Assembly (NCBI GenBank): GCA_963594675.1
Contig: CAVBGA010000075.1
Location: 1 to 10,687 of the forward strand
Direction of reading: 5' to 3'
DNA length: 10,687 nt
Source: Ruminococcus_G sp963594675
GTDB taxonomy: Bacteria; Bacillota; Clostridia; Lachnospirales; Lachnospiraceae
The position numbers and the translations under genes were made by a program. Shown piece after piece: positions 6,802 through 10,687 of the stretch. Position 1 is the first letter of the stretch. Each line of letters begins with the position of its first letter. The notes under the pieces are model-generated. The model was not told the origin of the DNA. It was given only the letters and a program-made list of their open reading frames with translations, and searched no databases.

Positions 6802-7650
6802 TTATTTCTCCTTAGGAAGATCCTTTTCTGATTTATCTCCTTTAAGATAACAGCCAATAAGGATTAATGCAAGACCTGTCATTGCCAAAATCGGAATGGG
6901 CCAATCCAACTGTCCAGTTTTCGGAATCACTGTAGGTGTGGTCGTCGGTGTAATGGTGGTCACCGGCTTTGATGGTGTTACCGAAGGAGTTGTGGTTGGT
7001 GTAACCGACGGGGTTGTAGATGGCGTAACCGACGGGGTTGTAGATGGCGTAACCGACGGGGTCGTAGACGGCGTAACTGATGGGGTTGTGGTCGGCTTTG
7101 CCTCCACCTCCATCTTCGGTGTCGCATCTATATCATAGCTATATTTTCCATCCTTGCTTTCCCCTTTTTGAGGAATGGATACAAGGAATGAACTAATGGT
7201 CTTATATGCAGAAGATTCTTCTGTCTGTTTAATCAAATATACACCAGGTTTCAGGTCAGTAAATTCTACCTTGCCACTCTCTCCAACCTCTTTGGGAGTG
7301 CTTTTGGTAGTTTTAGAAATTTTTCCCTCCAACTTTCCTGCAAGACTGCTATCCTTCAGATCTCCCAGATCAATACCACAATCTTCAAATCCATTGGTAT
7401 AGACAAAGGCATAATCACCGTCATTCTCCTCAGCCAAAGCAACCGTATATAAACTAACGGTTCCTCCGGAGAGTGCTTTTCCCTCATACTGGAAGCTGAT
7501 AGAAATAGATCCTTTCTTATCCAGATCCGGCAGCTCACGTTCTGCACGGACTGTCAAAGGTGCACTCACAGCCACCAAGGCAACAAGCATCGTGACGATT
7601 GCCAAAAGCTTTTTTAACCTTACTTTTTCCTTTTTCATCTTATCCCTCAT
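6802..7650 (-). CDS. Anchor-type minor pilin with Thr/Pro stalk and IPKTG sorting signal
   Basis: This 282-residue surface protein has a basic N-terminus and hydrophobic signal peptide (12-36, likely cut after TVRA). A single Cna-B/SpaA-like domain (about 47-178) ends with PGVYLIKQTE (135-144), an E-box-like element. A Thr/Pro/Ser stalk (186-240) is built of TPSVTPST units. The sorting signal is IPKTG (242-246), followed by a hydrophobic segment (250-268) and a Lys-rich tail. The order and small size fit a basal anchor pilin that carries the fibre off the wall. Two starts are possible: M1 (7650) behind GGGAG, or M5 (7638) behind AGGG. It lies 41 bases after the sortase C gene and overlaps the ribosome site of the next sortase. 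I see no obvious YPK-type pilin motif, which also favours a terminal anchor over a polymerising subunit. Confidence 0.88.
   Translation of the reverse strand: MRDKMKKEKVRLKKLLAIVTMLVALVAVSAPLTVRAERELPDLDKKGSISISFQYEGKALSGGTVSLYTVALAEENDGDYAFVYTNGFEDCGIDLGDLKDSSLAGKLEGKISKTTKSTPKEVGESGKVEFTDLKPGVYLIKQTEESSAYKTISSFLVSIPQKGESKDGKYSYDIDATPKMEVEAKPTTTPSVTPSTTPSVTPSTTPSVTPSTTPSVTPTTTPSVTPSKPVTTITPTTTPTVIPKTGQLDWPIPILAMTGLALILIGCYLKGDKSEKDLPKEK
6977..7096 (-). repeat. 24-bp tandem repeat encoding the TPSVTPST stalk
   Basis: Five in-frame 24-bp units are visible: 6977-7000, 7001-7024, 7025-7048, 7049-7072 and 7073-7096. Units two and three are identical, unit four differs by two bases, and the outer ones are more diverged. 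Each unit encodes eight residues, so gain or loss of a unit would change stalk length without a frameshift. Confidence 0.92.
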
Positions 7651-7691
7651 TTCTTTCTTCTCCCTGAGTGAAAGCTCAAATCCTATCTATT

Positions 7692-8510
7692 CTATTTCTC
7701 ATTTTTCCTTCTTTTATTTCTAAACAAAAGTCCTAAGAAGAGAAGGAGCAATATAGGAACTGCCATAATACTTGCCACAATATAGGGCTCAATTCGCACC
7801 GCATCCGCTGTTACATGAATATTGGTGGTGTCTGCGTTCTCCACACGATGACCACGAACCAGCAAACGATGAGTATTAATTCCATAAGGAGTACATGTCA
7901 TCAAAGTACACAGATCTTCTCCCTCAACGATCTGAAGATCCTCCACCTCATCCGGCAAAACAATAGAAATCTTGTCTACCTCATAGGTCAGAAGCTGATC
8001 CAAAATGGTGATGGTAAAGATATCTCCCTCCTCCAGCTTATCAATATCTGTAAAAAGCTTGGCACTGGGCAATCCTCTATGGGCGGAAATAACTGCATGA
8101 GTGCTAGTTCCGCCAACGGGTAAGCTAGTTCCCTTTAAATGACCGGCTGCAACCTCCAAAACAGTCTCATCCGTACCATGATAAATAGGCAATTCCACAT
8201 TAAGCTTCTCAATAGTGATATAGCCCATGACACCATTTCCTACATTAAGTGTATTTTCATAGTCACCAGCATCAGAGGGATCATAAAAACCTCCGTCCAG
8301 AGATGCTAAGGCGGCATTATAATCGTAGGCTGCCTGGAAATAACTGGACATATCCTCTTCCGTCATCTGACTAACGGTTTCCTTATAGGCTGAAACAGCC
8401 TTACTTTGATTTCTCTGATTGATAAAATTACTCACCGTCGGATATAGCATAACCGAAAGACCAATCACAAAAATCAATACAAGAATGATCGTACCTGCAT
8501 GTTTCTTCAC
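7692..8510 (-). CDS. Class C pilus sortase
   Basis: This membrane transpeptidase, about 272 residues, should polymerise the pilins. It has an N-terminal membrane helix, an extended N-terminal region with a lid-like D-P-S, the barrel, and a C-terminal membrane helix (about residues 243-263 from the GTG) with a Lys/Arg-rich tail, the architecture of class C enzymes. Catalytic residues, numbered from the GTG at 8510, are H144 in SAHRGLPSAKLF, C206 in TLMTCTPYG and R215 in NTHRLLVRGHR. The start is taken at the GTG 8510-8508 because GGAG (8520-8517) sits six bases ahead; an in-frame GTG at 8522 has no ribosome site. The lid has Ser where Phe, Trp or Tyr is usual, although a Tyr precedes it. It lies between the backbone and anchor pilins, behind a hairpin-rich gap. 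Confidence 0.93.
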   Translation of the reverse strand: MKKHAGTIILVLIFVIGLSVMLYPTVSNFINQRNQSKAVSAYKETVSQMTEEDMSSYFQAAYDYNAALASLDGGFYDPSDAGDYENTLNVGNGVMGYITIEKLNVELPIYHGTDETVLEVAAGHLKGTSLPVGGTSTHAVISAHRGLPSAKLFTDIDKLEEGDIFTITILDQLLTYEVDKISIVLPDEVEDLQIVEGEDLCTLMTCTPYGINTHRLLVRGHRVENADTTNIHVTADAVRIEPYIVASIMAVPILLLLFLGLLFRNKRRKNEK

Positions 8511-8516
8511 GATTTT

Positions 8517-8520
8517 CTCC
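8517..8520 (-). promoter_or_regulatory. Ribosome site deciding the sortase C start
   Basis: GGAG on the minus strand lies six bases before the GTG at 8510. The alternative in-frame GTG at 8522-8520 would be preceded only by an AT-rich stretch and would overlap this site, so the shorter form is preferred. Confidence 0.65.
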
Positions 8521-8572
8521 ACATATATTTTATAGTTTCTATATTTGTATAATAATTCAATTCACTGTCTAC

Positions 8573-8635
8573 TTATGACAGCACGGACAGTCTCACGAAG
8601 GGTGGTCTTATGTGAGACTCTCTCTGATGTCATAA
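8573..8635 (-). promoter_or_regulatory. Two-tier hairpin in the backbone-sortase C gap
   Basis: An outer stem (8573-8580 with 8628-8635, 8 bp) encloses symmetrical 8-base internal loops and an inner stem (8589-8596 with 8612-8619, 8 bp) with a 15-base loop. Both stems are perfect. No U-tract follows, so it is not a standard terminator. A processing, stabilising or protein-binding site is more likely. Confidence 0.65.
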
Positions 8636-8644
8636 TATGATTTC

Positions 8645-8681
8645 GATGGTAAGAGAGATCATAAAAGATCTCCTCACCATC
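8645..8681 (-). promoter_or_regulatory. Long hairpin upstream of sortase C
   Basis: The arms are GATGGT (8645-8650) with ACCATC (8676-8681) and GAGATC (8655-8660) with GATCTC (8667-8672). Two further pairs lie between them, and the loop is six bases. A third, weaker stem, AAAGGAT/ATCCTTT (8697-8703 with 8714-8720), lies just after the backbone stop codon. The three hairpins fill the 210-base gap and could protect the backbone mRNA end or reduce read-through into sortase C. Confidence 0.6.
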
Positions 8682-8732
8682 TCCATCACAGGATTCAAAG
8701 GATCATCCTAAAAATCCTTTTTATTTTTCTAA

Positions 8733-10226
8733 TTATTTCTCAGTGCTCATGCGTTTTCTTGTAATAAGAACCACACCAGCACCAATCATAAGTACAGCAC
8801 CAACAACATAGAACATTGTAGTACCCATACCACCTGTCTCTGGAAGAGTTTTACCAGATTTATTTTCAATCTTAGTAGAAACAGAACCGTTACTTACATC
8901 ACCTGTGAATTTGCTACCAGCATCCAGTTTTGTAAGAACCTGTGTACGGTTTCCATCAGCCAGATCATCTTTAACTGCAACATGAGTTGCTTCTACAGTA
9001 AAGTAAATCGGCTGAATTGAGTTGTAACCTGCAGGAGTCACTGTCTCGACGATTACATAGTTACCATCGTCAATGCCCTTCCATTCGAAGCTTGTAGCCT
9101 CACCAGCCTCTTTAGCTTCTACAACAACATATTTCTTTCCTTCAGTGAGACCTTCAACTGTCTCTCCACCTTCAGCTACCTCTTTGTAAAGAGTGAAGGC
9201 TGCACCTTTCAGTGCCTGCTCTTTTCCCTCATCATCTGTTGTATACTTATCAGCATTTACTTTATAGGTAAATACGATAACAGTATCCTCAGGAGTTTTT
9301 CCTGTGTCCGGAGTTCCTTCCCCCGTCTGGTTAGGATTGTTAGAGAACTCAAGTTTACCAGTATTCAACTGACCCTGATTACCGCAAACAGCATTAGAAT
9401 TCAAAGTTGCATTGTACTCTACAACAATGCTGGAATCTGCAGTAACAGAAGAAACTTTTTTCAAATCAGGGAATACTACATCGAATGTATCACCGTCTGA
9501 TGTCTCTGTTACCACCTCATAACCAGATGTAATCTCTTTTCCGTCTACATAAACTTTAACAGAATCTTTGTTAAAAGTCAGACCCTTTTCCATTTTATCA
9601 TGGAAAACATAATAATAGGTTTTGTAAGTATCATAGTTATCTGGAAGAGTACCTGTTAATTTGAAAGGTACAGAATCTCCGATATCATAGTCTGCAGAAT
9701 CCTGCCAATCTGTAGTATCGCCCTTTGTATCGTTTGTATCTTTCAGCTTTTTCTCGAAACCAGGAATATCCTTTTTAGGAGAAATAGTAACATCACCTAC
9801 AATTTTAATGATGTAGTTTGTGTAAGTATCAGTTCCAGTAACAGTGCCATCTTTATCTTTAATCAGATAATAACCTGGAACAACACTTGCTGTTGAACCA
9901 TCTTTTACAGTTGCAACTGGAGTAGAATCAAAATTAACATAAGCTGCTCCAGCCTCAGATCCATCACCTTTAGCAGCAAGTTCGTTCAGAATATCCTCAG
10001 AAACTTCTGTTCCCTGTGTTTCTTTAGCATTTGCTCCCCATACAACGTTAGACAGTTTCTTTCCAGATAAATCACCTGTAAAAATCTGATAAACCTCATA
10101 GGTATGACCGTCGGATGGTGCTGTGATTGTATAGGTCGTTGCGGAATCAGCGAAACTTGTTACGCTCATTGCCATCATCATGACAAGACCTAAAACCAAA
10201 GCCATAAGTTTTTTCATGGTTTTCAT
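8733..10226 (-). CDS. Backbone (major) pilin, LPETG-anchored
   Basis: This 497-residue pilus shaft subunit has a signal peptide (1-26, cut after SFA), then an N-terminal domain. Next is the segment ISPKKDIPGFEKKLKD (148-163), whose lysines are candidates for the inter-subunit isopeptide bond. A fimbrial isopeptide-forming D2-like domain (about 165-325) follows, then a C-terminal Cna-B domain (about 325-455) with the E-box YVIVETVTPAGY (390-401). The sorting signal is LPETG (461-465), followed by a membrane segment and an Arg/Lys tail. The size and domain order are usual for a sortase C substrate. The start has GAGG 8 bases upstream; an in-frame ATG three codons later (10217) is possible. The gap of 100 bases from the tip pilin has no clear promoter, so co-transcription is assumed. 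Confidence 0.93.
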   Translation of the reverse strand: MKTMKKLMALVLGLVMMMAMSVTSFADSATTYTITAPSDGHTYEVYQIFTGDLSGKKLSNVVWGANAKETQGTEVSEDILNELAAKGDGSEAGAAYVNFDSTPVATVKDGSTASVVPGYYLIKDKDGTVTGTDTYTNYIIKIVGDVTISPKKDIPGFEKKLKDTNDTKGDTTDWQDSADYDIGDSVPFKLTGTLPDNYDTYKTYYYVFHDKMEKGLTFNKDSVKVYVDGKEITSGYEVVTETSDGDTFDVVFPDLKKVSSVTADSSIVVEYNATLNSNAVCGNQGQLNTGKLEFSNNPNQTGEGTPDTGKTPEDTVIVFTYKVNADKYTTDDEGKEQALKGAAFTLYKEVAEGGETVEGLTEGKKYVVVEAKEAGEATSFEWKGIDDGNYVIVETVTPAGYNSIQPIYFTVEATHVAVKDDLADGNRTQVLTKLDAGSKFTGDVSNGSVSTKIENKSGKTLPETGGMGTTMFYVVGAVLMIGAGVVLITRKRMSTEK

Positions 10227-10326
10227 TTCTTTTTCCTCACTTTCTTTTTACATAAAATTTCTTTCTTATGTTATCTATTGAAATATTCATTTACAGATGC
10301 AGCTTCCACCATGATCGTCAAAGCCT

Positions 10327-10687
10327 TTACACTTCTCCCCTTCTGCGTCTGTATCTCATGAATATTCCGTACAGCAGTGCGATTCCCATAAGGATAATAC
10401 CCACTGTTGTATATAAGGTTGTTCCGCCCCCACCAGCTTCCGGGAGCGCGTAGGATTCTTCCTGTTGGTTTGTATTCTTAATGGTAATCAAACCGGAAGA
10501 AACTCCATCATTGTTATCATAGGTGGTATCGTAATGACTCACCTCGTTCTCTACTACGTAATATTTGTAGTAGACTTTTACATTTTTCCCATCTACAGTT
10601 GTTACTTCACTAGACGGCAAATTCGATATCGTGCATCTCCAATTGTTGTCAGAGGATATGGTGTAAGTACCAACTTTGTAATCTTCC
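10327..10687 (-). CDS. Tip/ancillary pilin, C-terminal fragment (5' part outside window)
   Basis: An open frame enters from the right edge and ends at the TAA at 10329-10327, giving about 119 visible residues. The first part (YTISSDNNWRCTISNLPSSE and onward) has the strand pattern of a Cna-B domain: a W-x-x-TI-x-NLP strand, then YYKYYVVENEV near the end of the domain. The sorting signal is LPEAG (10446-10432), followed by a hydrophobic membrane segment and the tail RYRRRRGEV. An apparent start at 10620 is a TTG inside the domain (the Leu of NLPSS), so it is not a real start. Standing first before the backbone gene and probably large, it is most likely the adhesive tip subunit. That role is inferred from gene order. 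Confidence 0.87.
   Translation of the reverse strand, partial: EDYKVGTYTISSDNNWRCTISNLPSSEVTTVDGKNVKVYYKYYVVENEVSHYDTTYDNNDGVSSGLITIKNTNQQEESYALPEAGGGGTTLYTTVGIILMGIALLYGIFMRYRRRRGEV

Noticed and set aside
6977..7096. Tandem repeats as a possible CRISPR array
   Set aside because: The units are contiguous without spacers, in frame and encode TPSVTPST; this is a coding minisatellite.
6896..7138. Plus-strand frame with a Gly-Val-Thr-Asp-Gly repeat protein
   Set aside because: It is the antisense reading of the 24-bp stalk repeats of the anchor pilin, with no ribosome site or signal of its own.
8508..8522. Sortase C start at the GTG 8522
   Set aside because: It has no ribosome site upstream, while GGAG sits six bases before the in-frame GTG at 8510.
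10618..10620. Start of a complete small LPEAG protein at 10620
   Set aside because: The codon is TTG within a Cna-B strand (NLPSS), and the frame stays open to the window edge, so it is the end of a larger gene.

Overview
The window looks like chromosomal DNA of a Gram-positive anaerobe of the Clostridia, most probably a gut Lachnospiraceae. This rests on the LPXTG-type wall anchoring and class C sortase, an Rpn-type protein of the kind common in that group, AAGGAG-type ribosome sites and moderately AT-rich intergenic DNA. It is an inference, not a species call. Every gene I can support lies on the minus strand, so transcription runs from right to left.

Right part (10687 to about 6120): a sortase-assembled pilus locus. 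In transcription order it holds the C-terminal end of a large tip/ancillary pilin with an LPEAG signal (cut by the window edge), the backbone pilin with LPETG, a class C pilus sortase, a small anchor-type pilin with a Thr/Pro/Ser stalk and an IPKTG signal, and a second small sortase translationally coupled to the anchor pilin. The gap between backbone and sortase C carries three consecutive hairpins that probably set the ratio of backbone to downstream products. A strong hairpin plus U-rich tract closes the locus. The expected logic is that the pilus sortase polymerises the backbone with the tip at the end, and the anchor pilin and second sortase fix the fibre to the wall.

Middle part (about 6120 to 3360): a mostly featureless gap, an Rpn-family PD-(D/E)XK nuclease-like protein, and a complete class II fumarase (fumC) with its own candidate promoter.

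Left part (3244 to 1): a 647-residue protein that I read as an orphan CARF-HEPN ribonuclease of the Csm6/Csx1/TM1812 type (CARF-like Rossmann elements, a conserved W/QQA helix segment and an exact R-N-x3-H HEPN motif), with no CRISPR array or other cas gene in the window. It ends at a good intrinsic terminator. Beyond it lie two tandem small exported proteins, one a coiled coil and one truncated by the left edge. They share similar N-termini and a conserved leader element at identical spacing from the start codon, so they look like a duplicated expression unit.

The most interesting item is the orphan CARF-HEPN gene. The duplicated leader of the small exported proteins and the hairpin cluster in the pilus operon come next.
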